From the NCBI GenBank assembly GCA_021613375.1, contig CM038708.1:24943518-25007517 (forward strand): a stretch of 64,000 bases of DNA. The letters run 5' to 3'. Of this stretch, positions 11,921 through 23,852 are shown in pieces. The position numbers and the translations under genes are program-made. The notes below the pieces were generated by a model that saw nothing but the letters and a program-made list of their open reading frames with translations, ran no database searches and was not told the origin of the DNA. The stretch comes from Megaleporinus macrocephalus. Lineage: Eukaryota; Chordata; Actinopteri; Characiformes; Anostomidae. Every line of letters starts with the position of its first letter. Position 1 is the first letter of the stretch.

Positions 11921-12462
11921 TGTTACATCAGTGTGAGTAAGAAACAGGAGAGGCCGTAATTCTGCTTCAAGAAGAGCTGCTTTGTTGACAACAGCAAAAA
12001 AGGCACATGGAAAACAGTGGAAAGCTCATCTCCAGCAAACCATCTTTCAAGTCAAGTCCAAGTTTATTTATATAGCGCCTTCTTTCAACAGATGTTGTCA
12101 CAAAGCAGCTTTACAGAAAAACCTCAATGAACAAGCCAGCCAGGGGCAAAGTGGCAAGGAAAAACTCCCTCAGATCAAGAGGAAGAAACCTCTAGAGGAA
12201 CCAAATTCAAAAAAGGGAATCAATCCTCCTGTGGATGGCAAGACAAGTACAAATATAATATGAATAAAAATGTGCTACTTTTTCGCATCATTCCATTACG
12301 ATAGACACAGCAACCCACATAATAACCACATCCTGACACAGTAACACACATCCTCACACTTTAGACTAAAACATAATGACATAACAGCATTAAACCATAA
12401 TAAACAGCACCCTTCAGTCTCTTCAATGTCTCCTAATCTATCATTATCTTCCCAAGGCTACA
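11921..12462 (-). repeat. 5' LTR of the decayed retrotransposon, interrupted
   Basis: It matches the left LTR over 11921-12043 and from about 12281 to 12462. The stretch between is a foreign insertion. The ends follow the TG...CA rule on the minus strand. Confidence 0.68.
12044..12280. repeat. Common teleost interspersed repeat inserted in the LTR
   Basis: It contains the familiar fish repeat core: TTTATTTATATAGCGC, then a region with GTCACAAAGCAGCTTTACAG, and GGCAAGGAAAAACTCCCT. It has no counterpart in the left LTR, which dates it as younger than the retrotransposon. Confidence 0.7.
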
Positions 12463-12789
12463 ATTGCTGAACTTTGGCTCAGCCATTTAATTCTTCTTGG
12501 TCAGTCCATCATAAGTAGTACTTGAGTCCTTTACAGTCTAGAGGGAATAATCGAACTGGATTTCAGATTCCTGATTGGCCTCAATTCTAAATTAGCAGTG
12601 TAGCAAGCATCTCTATGGCCAAGTGGCAGTGTGAAGTGTTCTCTTCTAATTGTGCCATTGCCTTCTACAGTGTTATCTTTGTTCCAGTGAGAAGTGACAG
12701 CCCTCATAAACATAAACACTGGGGAAAATTATTTGTTCAAATGGACTAGGCTTAAAATCTCATACACTGGTTACATATCATCACTATCC

Positions 12790-13000
12790 AAAGAATAGCA
12801 TGTATCTTCATTTTTGTCGATTTTTATTTTTCTGCATCATTTGAATGTGGCTGATTACATTGTGTAACAATTTCAAGATAAATGGAACAATAGAAATGGA
12901 CCAATAGAAATGTTCCATTGATTTACATAGAAAGTATATACACTTTTTGTCCTCTCCTGTAATGTTGCCATTTTCTTGGAGGACTGTGAATGTCAACACC
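12790..13000 (+). repeat. Dispersed repeat family F, copy 1
   Basis: Shares TTTTTGTCGATTTTTATTTT, GACCAATAGAAATG and CCTCTCCTGTAATGTTGCCA with copies at 13800-13995 (opposite strand), 48340-48580 (opposite strand) and 59440-59935. Class unknown. Confidence 0.55.
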
Positions 13001-13799
13001 CAACTAGCTAACCTTTATTGATTTACCATGAAAGATAATGAGTTTAATTTATTTATCTAATCAATTCCACAAACCATACAACAGTAGTAATTTAATGATT
13101 TCCACTTTCATAATTGTATTGAAAATATTGCCAAATGAAGCCAGTTGTAATTAGTGAATTCAGCTGCTCTACAGTTAGAAGCTCACTTATAGCAGACACA
13201 GGTGTTCATTGCTGCACACCCAGCTTTTATAATCTCCATAGAAAATGAGAGCCAATAGAATGGGACACTATGGAGCAGCCACCATGTCCAGTGCCAAGCA
13301 TCCTACCGAAGGGGTGTAATGCCAGAGTGATGAAACTCTATTCAATATGATTGGGGTGAGTTGGAATGGTGTTTGTAATCCTGAAATAATCATTCAGCAT
13401 TACCTGACCTCACTCCTGGGCTGAATGTAATCCATACTGAAACACAGAGACTGTTAGTGCAGCAAAGAGAGACAAAGTCATTATGAATGTAGTTGCTTTC
13501 CAAAGCAACGTTGGACGAGCAGATGTGTCTACAAACCTTAGGACATGTGGTGTATTTACCCTTCCAAACTGACAACACTGGAGATTCTAAAATAATTGCT
13601 TTCTACTGTCATTACAGACAGATTGCAAATCACCCATCCAACCCTCGTACTGTGCATGTTTATTCATTCACTCTTCATCCTTTATTGTTACAGGTTGGCA
13701 GTTGACTTCAAAACAGCAAAAACAGATTTGAATTAATTGTTTTTGTGATGTCTGTCTGTTCAGCCTACAGCACTTTCAGTCCAACCATTCACACTGAAG

Positions 13800-13995
13800 T
13801 CAAAAACAGTCCTCTCCAAAATAGTTACTTTGCAGGAGAGTGCATTCTTTACTTCTAGTGAAAGTTAATGTAAATAGAGTATATTTCAAATAATTTTGGA
13901 TTGTTTCTATCGGCCCATTCATCATGAAATGTTCACAGTGTAAAAAACAGCTGCCACCATAAAATTATATAAAATCAAAAAATACATTTTGTCCA
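13800..13995 (-). repeat. Dispersed repeat family F, copy 2
   Basis: An inverted, diverged copy, recognised by TATCGGCCCATTCATCATGA and CAGTGTAAAAAACAGCTGCC. It ends next to the 65-bp minisatellite. Confidence 0.45.
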
Positions 13996-14000
13996 CTCAG

Positions 14001-16278
14001 ACTTTAACAAAGTTCAGTAACACTGAGATTAATAACTGATCACACTGATTTATCAGTCTACTCAGCCTTTAACAAAGTTCAGAAACACTGAGATTAATAA
14101 CTGATCACATTGATTTATCAGTCTACTCAGCCTTTAACAAAGTTCAGAAACACTGAGATTAATAACTGATCACATTGATTTATCAGTCTACTCAGCCTTT
14201 AACAGAGTTCAGTAACACTGAGATTAATAACTGATCACATTGATTTATCAGTCTACTCAGACTTTAACAGAGTTCAGTAACACTGAGATTAATAACTGAT
14301 CACATTGATTTATCAGTCTACTCAGACTTTAACAGAGCTCAGTAACACTGAGATTAATTACTGATCACATTGATTTATCAGTCTACTCAGACTTTAACAG
14401 AGTTCAGTAACACTGAGATTAATTACTGATCACATTGATTTATCAGTCTACTCAGACTTTAACAGAGTTCAGTAACACTGAGATTAATAACTGATCACAT
14501 TGATTTATCAGTCTACTCAGACTTTAACAGAGTTCAGTAACACTGAGATTAATAACTGATCACATTGATTTATCAGTCTACTCAGACTTTAACAGAGTTC
14601 AGTAACACTGAGATTAATAACTGATCACATTGATTTATCAGTCTACTCAGACTTTAACAGAGTTCAGTAACACTGAGATTAATAACTGATCACATTGATT
14701 TATCAGTCTACTCAGACTTTAACAGAGTTCAGTAACACTGAGATTAATTACTGATCACATTGATTTATCAGTCTACTCAGACTTTAACAGAGTTCAGTAA
14801 CACTGAGATTAATAACAGATCACATTGATTTATCAGTCTACTCAGACTTTAACAGAGTTCAGTAACACTGAGATTAATAACTGATCACATTGATTTATCA
14901 GTCTACTCAGACTTTAACAGTGTTCAGTAACACTGAGATTAATAACTGATCACATTGATTTATCAGTCTACTCAGACTTTAACAGAGTTCAGTAACACTG
15001 AGATTAATAACTGATCACATTGATTTATCAGTCTACTCAGACTTTAACAGAGTTCAGTAACACTGAGATTAATAACTGATCACATTGATTTATCAGTCTA
15101 CTCAGACTTTAACAGAGTTCAGTAACACTGAGATTAATAACTGATCACATTGATTTATCAGTCTACTCAGACTTTAACAGAGTTCAGTAACACTGAGATT
15201 AATAACTGATCACATTGATTTATCAGTCTACTCAGACTTTAACAGAGTTCAGTTACACTGAGATTAGTAACTGATCACATTGATTTATCAGTCTACTCAG
15301 ACTTTAACAGAGTTCAGTAACACTGAGATTAATTACTGATCACATTGATTTATCAGTCTACTCAGGCTTTAACAGTGTTCAGTAACACTGAGATTAATAA
15401 CTGATCACATTGATTTATCAGTCTACTCAGACTTTAACAGAGTTCAGTAACACTGAGATTAATAACTGATCACATTGATTTATCAGTCTACTCAGACTTT
15501 AACAGAGTTCAGTTACACTGAGATTAATAACTGATCACATTGATTTATCAGTCTACTCAGACTTTAACAGAGTTCAGTAACACTGAGATTAATAACTGAT
15601 CACATTGATTTATCAGTCTACTCAGACTTTAACAGAGTTCAGTTACACTGAGATTAGTAACTGATCACATTGATTTATCAGTCTACTCATACTTTAACAG
15701 AGTTCAGTAACACTGAGATTAATAACTGATCACATTGATTTATCAGTCTACTCAGACTTTAACAGAGTTCAGTAACACTGAGATTAATAACTGATCACAT
15801 TGATTTATCAGTCTACTCAGACTTTAACAGAGTTCAGTAACACTGAGATTAATAACCGATCACATTGATTTATCAGTCTACTCAGACTTTAACAGAGTTC
15901 AGTAACACTGAGATTAATAACTGATCACATTGATTTATCAGTCTACTCAGACTTTAACAGAGTTCAGTTACACTGAGATTAATAACTGATCACATTGATT
16001 TATCAGTCTACTCAGACTTTAACAGAGTTCAGTAACACTGAGATTAATAACTGATCACATTGATTTATCAGTCTACTCAGACTTTAACAGAGTTCAGTTA
16101 CACTGAGATTAGTAACTGATCACATTGATTTATCAGTCTACTCATACTTTAACAGAGTTCAGTAACACTGAGATTAATAACTGATCACATTGATTTATCA
16201 GTCTACTCAGACTTTAACAGAGTTCAGTTACACTGAGATTAGTAACTGATCACATTGATTTATCAGTCTACTCAGACT
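14001..16278. repeat. 65-bp minisatellite, 35 copies
   Basis: A head-to-tail array starting ACTTTAACAGAGTTCAGTAA and ending ATTTATCAGTCTACTCAG in each unit. The period is exactly 65 bases throughout, giving 35.0 units. Early units carry CCTTTAACAAAG and CAGAAACACTG variants; later units carry AGTTACACTG, ATTAGTAAC and CTCATACTTT variants that recur 455 bases (7 units) apart. It lies between cd99l2 and hmgb3 and has no open frame. Confidence 0.98.
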
Positions 16279-18449
16279 CGTTTGTTGAGTATTAGAATGG
16301 AAGATTAGAGTATTAGAATTAGTTGAGTTTGAGAATAAATTCTGAGTATACTACACACCAATACTGAGACATTACAATGTTCAAATAATGTTGAGACCGA
16401 GACTAGTAATTAGACTAGTAACTAGACCAGCACTGGCCTTGAGTGCTACAACACTACAAAGGACCATGTTTGCTATACACTGTGCTCATGTGTAAATACA
16501 TTTACAGTGTTTTTTTTAACATGGCATCTTTTATTATTTTGAGGGTAAGAATTCTAAAACTACTCATCTAAAAATGCAGAAAGTCAGTATTCTGAATGCT
16601 GCTTTTCATAATGTAAGGTAAACCAACAATAAATACGTAATTTGTCTCATGAAAACGTATTCCCAGTCCTGTTAATTCCCCAAAGTGTTAATAACCTTGA
16701 TGTTTCTGTTATTCAAAAGCCTAAGCTAAGCAGATCCAGTAATGGATTTAAAATACTAAACTCTTTCTTTAATTATTAATGATCGCTGGTAAAATACAAG
16801 AACAAGGAAAACAAACAGGAGTAAAACAAAACTAGAGGAAGATAAACTAAAGCCATAACCTACAATGAGGTGAAAGAAAACTAGAAACAGGCAACAGCGA
16901 CAAAGAAGACAGAGCAAGGTAAACACAGACATACACACAAGAACAAAAACACCTGGGACTAATGAGAGGGCGGGGCTATAGACAACACACAGGCGAGACA
17001 GATAACAAGAATAAGGGACAGGGGAGGAGACAGGTACAAATATGAAAACAGAAGCACAAGGCTGGTCTTCAGGAAAAGGTATACAAAGGCAGAAACAATT
17101 AAATACAGAGCATGGAAGCTTCAGGGTGCACTTATCATGACCTGCCTGCCCAACTCCATTTATTGTTAAATAAAATGAACAGATAAAGAGACATTAACAG
17201 TCTTTATCAGACTTTGAAGTCTGTAAGCTTTAAAGGAACAAAATATAATCTTTTTTACAACATTTCAACATAACTGTGAAGAAATAGTCCTTTTGATCGT
17301 ATGTCATATTTATGTACGTATCATGTTGCAGAGATATTTACAAAGTTAGCATGCTAACCAGCTAGCACCAGGCCGGTAGCACCGGTCCTGTCTTGTAATA
17401 GCGCTTTATATCTCTTTGAATGTGAGGCACTGTAATGTCGAGTCCATCAGTCCAGCATGAGAGGAAACAGTAGCACTGTATCGATGGTGTTTTGTAATCC
17501 CCTGTCAGCCATGTTGAAGGCTCTGCTCCTGGTAAGATCATTACAGGACAGGTAGCCAGTGAAAGGATCAGTAAACACAGCAATGGCTGAAGCTCTTAGT
17601 AAGCAACTATCATTACTATTATCATCACCGTCCACTCCAGGCAGGAAACCCCATATGGTTGAACAAAAGAAGTGATATAAATAGCTAAGCAAGAATTAAT
17701 ACTGACATTGCTTTCCACCGCTGGAGATGCTCTTGTCAAGTAAGAAGAAGAAGTTTGATGCTGGACTTCTAGACTTATAAGTAAACAGCTTTTGATGCCA
17801 ACGTTGAGGAACTTTGTGCTTCTTATACAGGACACCACACCTTTCTTGTGATATGTCACCCCCTATTTAGTATGAATTCGACAGCTTGCATCATCTTACA
17901 ACATTGTTCCTTTAACGAACCCACTAATATAAAACACACAGCCCATCACATGCACTCAGCATTCGAAATGCAGCATGTGTGTATTTGGGTGACCAACGTT
18001 GATGATGTCATGATCTGAACACAGTTGTTACCAGTATTATTATCATTACACTCGCTGGCCTGAGTACGAATAGACTGGAAGTGGTCAGTATCACTGAAAC
18101 AGAACTGGAGAAATTCTATCAGCTATTTTTGTACCTTTGTTTCTTGATCACCGCTTTGGCTTTTCTATCCCGTTGTTTTGGATGTCCTTTACAATAAACT
18201 GAATGTAATGGCTGCATCCCAAGGCCAAGAGCCGTCTGCTCTCCAGCCTCTTTATTCTGCTCTGCCCAGCTGAGATGGTTATTGCCTTGGGCCAAAATTG
18301 AGCCTTCTGTGCTCGTCTAAACACATAAAATACAGTTACAGCAGTGACCTCGGTGACTCAGCTAGAATTCTCTCAAGACATTTAGTGCAAGAGTAACATG
18401 AATCTAGCTGTTCCATAACAGAAAATGTATAAAAACTCCTTCACTGTAA

Positions 18450-18542
<93 letters not shown>

Positions 18543-20160
18543 TCCTTGAAGGTTTCTATACATACTATACTCTTGCACTAAATGTATATATATATATATA
18601 TTCTTAATAGATACGCATTAATAAATACAATAAAATGTAGTATGAATACCTCATTTTAACTTTATATAATATTTATATAATTTACCTGAGCTGCTCTAAA
18701 TGCAGCCAGTCACTGATATGTGACTTTGCAAATCACTATCTGACAAGTGAAGCAATAAATACAAGGAAACATATACTGCACTTGTTGGAGCAACAGAGAA
18801 TTGAGAAAATGATCCTAGGTTGGCACCTAGTGGCAGCTTTATTCTGCTAAATTTAGCAAAAATACATGAAACATTGTGTTCGATGACTATCAGTTCAATC
18901 ATTAGAATTTCTAACCATTCGCTAACTCTATCAACCCCTTATTCAATAATATGGCCTTTAGGGCCAAGTTTAGTAGATATTTTGGTTGATTACAGAGGGT
19001 GGTGTCCTCTGAGGTTTGCGCTACTACACCCTGTACGATTCAACAATTCAGAATTGTGCCTGTAGGTTCAGGAGTTCAGGAGCTGTAGGAGCAGAAAATA
19101 GAATGAATAGATCAGAGGTGAAATCTGAAAAGGATTTAATTCACTTAGGAAAGTTAAATCCACAGACTAGGATTACCAGTCATTTATTAAAGCCCTACCA
19201 ACAGTGATGCATCATGGTGTCACAAGGTTCCTGGACTCAAGTGTCTTTGGATGCCCCCCACCCCTGCTCTCTGACAATAATGCAAAAAATCCTGAAAAAA
19301 AGATCTGAAAAATAACGACACAGATTGTGTTTGTTTATGTGTGTTTTAAACAGCGCTGGTAAAAATGTAAACAAGCTCATTTGTTATTTCTCAATGGATG
19401 TGCAATCGTCTATTATTTCCGGCCTACTTTTAGTAAGACGTTTAATGTATGTAAGTATGGTGGCAGCATATGGGCTGAGGAGCCTTTATTTCTTTTACTT
19501 AAACATTACATATTTAAGAGCTTATCGTTCATCACATTTTTGCATCTGCAGTAGACTGTCCCCAGTTTTTGCGCTCGTTTGAGCCTTTTGGTCTGAAGCC
19601 CCTCAAAGTCCTGGTCATTGGCCCCACTGGCCCAGTCAGAAATCCATCCATGCATACTACAGAGCTTGATTTCACTTTTAGTAGATAGCAAAAGCCATTT
19701 AGACATACAGATTTTTTATTGTAAATAATGGTTATTGTGTGGCCATTATTGGTGCAGCGGTAATGTTTGAGTAATTGTGTCTGTGGACACTGGTGTCAGG
19801 GGTGGGATAGTGCCCCCCCCAGGGGAAGGAATGGCACTACCACAAACTTAGATAGACCAACAGCAGAGAGGTTTGAGCCTGGCTTAGGACTGCAGAAGAA
19901 GCATTGTGCAGCATTGACCACAACCCCCCAATGATGCTACAGCTGTGGTGGGGCAGACAGCTGATTCCTGAGGAACGAGTAGACGAGCTGGTGGTGGAGC
20001 TCTGTGTGTTGTTTAGGTTGGCATATTTGGCGATCGAGAATGTGCCATCTACCGGACACGCTGCTGCCAGAGGAGCTGAGACGACATGTAAAGTTCGCTG
20101 ACCAGCCTTACTGCCAGCAACTGTGGCAGAGAGTCGGAACACCAACATGCACAAACATCT
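16279..20160. other. Intergenic, no gene seen
   Basis: AT-rich. It contains a purine-rich stretch at 16780-17110 that resembles a transposon remnant, a perfect palindrome GTTAGCATGCTAAC at 17345-17358, and a long (AT)n tract at 18452-18538. No conserved coding frame was found. Confidence 0.45.
18452..18538. repeat. (AT)n microsatellite
   Basis: About 43 near-perfect AT dinucleotides. A shorter tract follows at about 18584-18600. The apparent Tyr-Ile protein read through it is an artefact. Confidence 0.97.
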
Positions 20161-20162
20161 CT

Positions 20163-20362
20163 GATAGATAGATACTTTATTGATCCCAGAGGGAAATTCA
20201 AGATCTCTGCAATGAAACACTCACATATACCCACACACACTAGTGACCAGACACACTAGGGGGCAGTGCTCAAGGGCCCTGTTGGTTCGAACCGGCAACC
20301 TTCCAGTTACAAGACTGCTTCCCTAAATTTCCCACTGGGATCAATAAAGTACCTATCTATCT
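20163..20362 (-). mobile_element. SINE flanked by inverted LINE/SINE-type tails
   Basis: The left end reads GATAGATAGATACTTTATTG followed by ATCCCAGAGGGAAATTC; the right end is the reverse complement type (AATTTCCCACTGGGATCAAT, AAAGTACCTATCTATC). Between them on the minus strand is a tRNA-like piece with AGTCTTGTAACTGGAAGGTT and a B box GGTTCGAACC. The same body occurs on the plus strand at 20690-20885. Confidence 0.65.
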
Positions 20363-20585
20363 TTGTGAGGAGCCTTGCCATGACTGGGGAGGAGGATGCA
20401 GCGCTTAGTCTGTCTGAGGGGGAGGACACAGCCTCAATACAGGACTGGGATTGGCCTGTCATGCCAGGTTGTGTGTGTTTACAGGGACAGTGGACATTCC
20501 ATGACCTCTGCCACATGATACATGTGCCTCATTGTGCTGGGCTTTGGGGGAGTTTCATGCCTACGGTGAAGTATAGCCTGAAGCA

Positions 20586-20660
20586 GCCCCGGTGGCACAG
20601 CGGTAAGACTGCCGGCCTCTCAACACATTGCGGGTTCGAATACTTGTTAGGGCTGCATAG
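20586..20660 (+). mobile_element. tRNA-derived SINE head
   Basis: It has a pol III A box (TGGCACAGCGG) and B box (GGTTCGAATAC) at tRNA spacing, beginning GCCCCGGTGGCACAGCGG. A functional tRNA is unlikely because the arms do not fold as a full cloverleaf. Confidence 0.65.
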
Positions 20661-20689
20661 CTGTTCCGTGTTTTCCCTTCCCTCCCTGG

Positions 20690-20885
20690 CCTGAAGGTTA
20701 GGGATCCAGTCTTGTAACTGGAAGGTTACCAGTTCGATCCCTGGGACCAGCAGGCCATGACCAAAGCAAGGCACCTAAGCAAGGCACCTAAACCCAACTG
20801 CTCCCTGGGTGCCATGGATAGGGCTGCTCACTGCCCCCTGGTGTGTATGTTCACTAGTGTGTGTATATGCAGTGAAACACCCACA
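20690..20885 (+). mobile_element. tRNA-derived SINE, related to the one at 49226
   Basis: A tRNA-like head with CAGTCTTGTAACTGGAAGGT and AGTTCGATCCC is followed by a conserved body (AAGGCACCTAAACCCAACTG, CTCACTGCCCCCTGGTGTG). The copy at 49226-49455 shares the same body order. Confidence 0.7.
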
Positions 20886-20899
20886 TAAACAAGTTCTGC

Positions 20900-21480
20900 T
20901 GTGTCCAAAACGCATGTGGCTAATTAAAAAAAACAGAAAATAAAGAAAAAAAGTACATGGATAGAAATGACCTGCTGCTTGTCAGCACTCAGCTGCAGTT
21001 CTTCCTTGCTGTTGTGTTCAATTAAAGATCAATAAATCTTCTGCACCAACATGATAATACATTCAAAACCTATTGTTATATATTTTATTTACAGGTTGCA
21101 ATATGACATTTTCACACAGGGCACCATGAACCAGCCAAAGAATGTATGTCATGAATAAATTCTCACTGAACTTGTGAACAAGCCACAAGCAGGTGCTTCC
21201 CTAAGTGCAGGTTTTGCACTGAATCTGCAAGCTGGCTGGTGTTCAATAGGTGCTCAAAGCACTTCACACCTGCTAACACACTCCGCCATGCAGATCTTCA
21301 CTGGAAACGTGTCTTTGTTTATAGGCTCCTGAAGCTCTTACAAGACCGTGATATCGCCCATCAAGTCAACAAAGCTGCGATCAGCAGACAGAGAGAGAAG
21401 GAGTTGAGTGTGAAGGGAAGAGCATGTGTAGAGAACATACACTGCCAGACTCCCCAACTTTATTCCAGTAGGTTTTCCAG
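20900..21480. other. Upstream flank of hmgb3
   Basis: Non-coding sequence; CpG content rises towards the promoter. No repeat was assigned. Confidence 0.4.
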
Positions 21481-21493
21481 CCAGACTGCGAAA

Positions 21494-21660
21494 GGGGCGG
21501 GGCCTATCGTGAGCCCAGGGCCAATCCGCGCGGAGAATCGCTGGATGTGTGTAACCTGCAGGCCAATCAGCAGCATTGGAGGTTGTTTTGAACGGACGAG
21601 GCCGCTAACCAATCAGGCCGGTCTCGGATGGAGCTGGTGAGGCTGCGCCTGGTTTATAAG
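21494..21660 (+). promoter_or_regulatory. hmgb3: hmgb3 core promoter: GC box, CCAAT boxes, TATA
   Basis: Visible elements in order: GC box GGGGCGGGGCC (21494-21504), CCAAT (21521-21525), CCAAT (21563-21567), inverted ATTGG (21575-21579), CCAAT (21609-21613) and TATA box TTTATAA (21653-21659). The spacing predicts a start of transcription near 21680-21690. Clustered CCAAT boxes are typical NF-Y targets in proliferation-linked genes, which fits HMGB expression. Confidence 0.75.
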
Positions 21661-21684
21661 AGCAGAGAGAAGGGAGGACAGAGC

Positions 21685-21712
21685 AGAGACTTCAGGCAAC
21701 TCAACAACACAG
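21685..21712 (+). other. hmgb3: hmgb3 non-coding exon 1 (start approximate)
   Basis: The donor ACACAG|GTACGAGC at 21713 ends a short untranslated exon that begins about 30 bases after the TATA box. Its start is inferred only from TATA spacing. Confidence 0.6.
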
Positions 21713-23517
21713 GTACGAGCCGATGCCCACGCTTTACGAACGTAAACTGACACACCGATTCAGGGTGTACTCGTTTTCAAATATTGCGTACGTTTGAGTT
21801 TATTCTGTATTGCTATATTTGTAATAATCTGATGCAATAATGTAAAGAAAGAAATAAAACCTATTTTCAGACGCTGTTTTAGCACATAAAATCAGTTTTC
21901 CAGCGATATCGTCAATGCAGCGTCTTGTTATTCCCAGATTTGTGCGAAGATGTGTGTACAATAGAGAAACTGTGTTTATAACGCGTCCGGTGGTGTAAAA
22001 CGGTAAATCGTGTCCTGCAGCGTTATCTGTGCGTGTGTTATGTGTTTTCCCTGCAGAGGAGTGATGAAAACTTATTTCTAGCGTGTTTTTGTCCGGATTC
22101 CCCTCATTGAATATGGCTGGCTGTGTCCTGGCTGCGAATCACTCTGCCCTTCTTCCAGCGCGCGCCGATTTCCCTGGCATCTTTCACTAATTACGTGTTT
22201 TGCGACTAAAATCATTCGCTTTCGATTGAATTCTTCACTCTCTACCTAACCATGTAAAACAAAAGCCTATATAACGGACAGAAGTGCGCGTTCGCCCTTT
22301 TTCTGTGTCTGGCTTAGAGGATCACGCTTGCCCTGTATTAAAATGGCTGGCGATTTAAAGCACTGACAAGAAGCTATTCCTACGCGCAAGACCGAGTCGC
22401 GATTTTGAGACATAAGCTACTATTTCGCGGGCGGAAAATGTGGATTTTTTTCGCTTTCGCTCCGAAACGACTATCTCTACGTCCCTGTTTTAAAAATAAA
22501 ACGCCAAACGGCGCATTAGTAGTTTTTTGAACTTGACAGTTTTGCCAGAGAGGCTCGCATTGGAAATGGCTGGCGCACAGTCTTTGTTAGAGGCGGCAAT
22601 GCACCAAGCGACAGCTAGGGCTCCAACTTTACAAAACAGCTAAATGCGCTTAAAAGCCGGAATGACAGCGTATAAACCTCCCGGTAAACAAAAGCACAGA
22701 TTTCGCTTTAGTGAATAAGCGTGTTTTTCTCGCGTTAAGCTCGCGAGCTTGGCCGAAATCGTCCTTGAAACACAAGGGGGGTGTGCGTGGCTTTGTTAGT
22801 CAGCCCCAGCCTTCCTGCTCCCCCTACAGAAGCCATTTTAATGAATGGGGAGCGAAAACAGCAAAGCCGCTCTGCTCCGCCGGAGCCAGCCGCTTCTGCG
22901 AATACTGCTATATATCAGCACAGCGAGCGAAAGATTTCAGCCGGAGTTTTAAACTGCCAAACTAGGCGACGCCGAGAGAAAGTACAAAGAAGGCGTGAAA
23001 GAGGGACGAAAATAAGGATCTTTCTTTCTCATGAAGACGCATTTCACAAAATGGAAGATGAATAATTCGTGTTGATGACCTTTCTGCTGCTCCGCTGGCT
23101 GAAGCTCGCTGAAAGCATCGCTTGATTTCAGCCACCCGCTCCGTTAGAGCACTGAGAGGCAAGCGGCCAGCAGTACTAGTTAAAGTTGGACGAGTAATAA
23201 AAATAAAATTACAGCTCGGAGAAAATTAGTTTTGGGGCGGTGGTGACCAAAGAACATGGCGGGGGTGCAAAATATGACCAAATTTTATTATTATTTTTTA
23301 ATTTCGAAAACACAAATGGCCTTGACTATAGACTTACACACAAACTTTAAGGCAACCACCAATAATAATAATAAGAATTAACAAATAAAACATGAAATAT
23401 ATGTGGAAAAATAAAAAAAAATATTTTTAGTTCAGAAAAAAATATTAACACGCAAATATTAAATCATTGTATACAAAAAATGTATTCCACCAAAAAAAAA
23501 ATGTATATATAGACAGG

Positions 23518-23562
<45 letters not shown>

Positions 23563-23852
23563 AGATATTAATGAAGAATGCACAATATAGGAGCACAATC
23601 AGTCTCATTAATAATCAGTTCACATCCCCCACACAGTAAGGGAGGGTCTGCGAGTCCAGCCTTCTGCAAAATGACAAGCATCACCTCAACACAGAATTTT
23701 AATGGGCTCTCCTTTCTTGTGTCTCATCTGTATTTCTTTAGCCTTAAACACACAGAGATGTAATTTTAAATGATTCTGTAAGGATTTTTTTTCATTTTGT
23801 GTATGCATGAATTCACTGTTTATATTATATTTATGCTATTTTGTACCTCCAG
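21713..23852 (+). other. hmgb3: hmgb3 intron 1
   Basis: Runs from the donor at 21713 to acceptor TACCTCCAG at 23852. The first 1.5 kb is the CpG island; the rest is AT-rich with a (TA)n tract at about 23520-23559. Confidence 0.65.
23520..23559. repeat. (TA)n microsatellite in hmgb3 intron 1
   Basis: About 19 TA dinucleotides, 300 bases before exon 2. Confidence 0.95.

Larger units (their letters stand above)
11054..12462 (-). mobile_element. Decayed, internally deleted LTR retrotransposon
   Basis: Two direct repeats, 11054-11361 and 11921-12462, enclose about 560 bases. Read on the minus strand, the right repeat is the 5' LTR: it begins TGTAGCC and ends GTAACA (TG...CA). One base after it comes TGGTGTCAGAAGTGGG, a typical tRNA primer-binding site. 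The internal part is GC-rich, with minus-strand open frames showing a faint zinc-knuckle-like GHAPRD stretch but no intact gag or pol. The right LTR is about 230 bases longer because another repeat is inserted in it. No matching target duplication was found. A Gypsy-type element is likely but not proven. Confidence 0.72.
21480..23200. promoter_or_regulatory. CpG island spanning hmgb3 promoter and 5' intron 1
   Basis: CpG-rich DNA extends about 1.5 kb past exon 1. It includes three copies of ATGGCTGG (22113, 22343, 22566), a motif close to YY1-type sites. No coding exon is seen inside. Confidence 0.6.

Noticed and set aside
14001..16278. CRISPR-like array
   Set aside because: There are no unique spacers; the whole 65-base unit repeats, and the genome is vertebrate.
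18425..18607. Tyr-Ile repeat protein
   Set aside because: Translation of an (AT)n microsatellite.
20586..20660. Genuine tRNA gene
   Set aside because: A and B boxes are present, but the arms do not pair as a cloverleaf and a SINE body follows.
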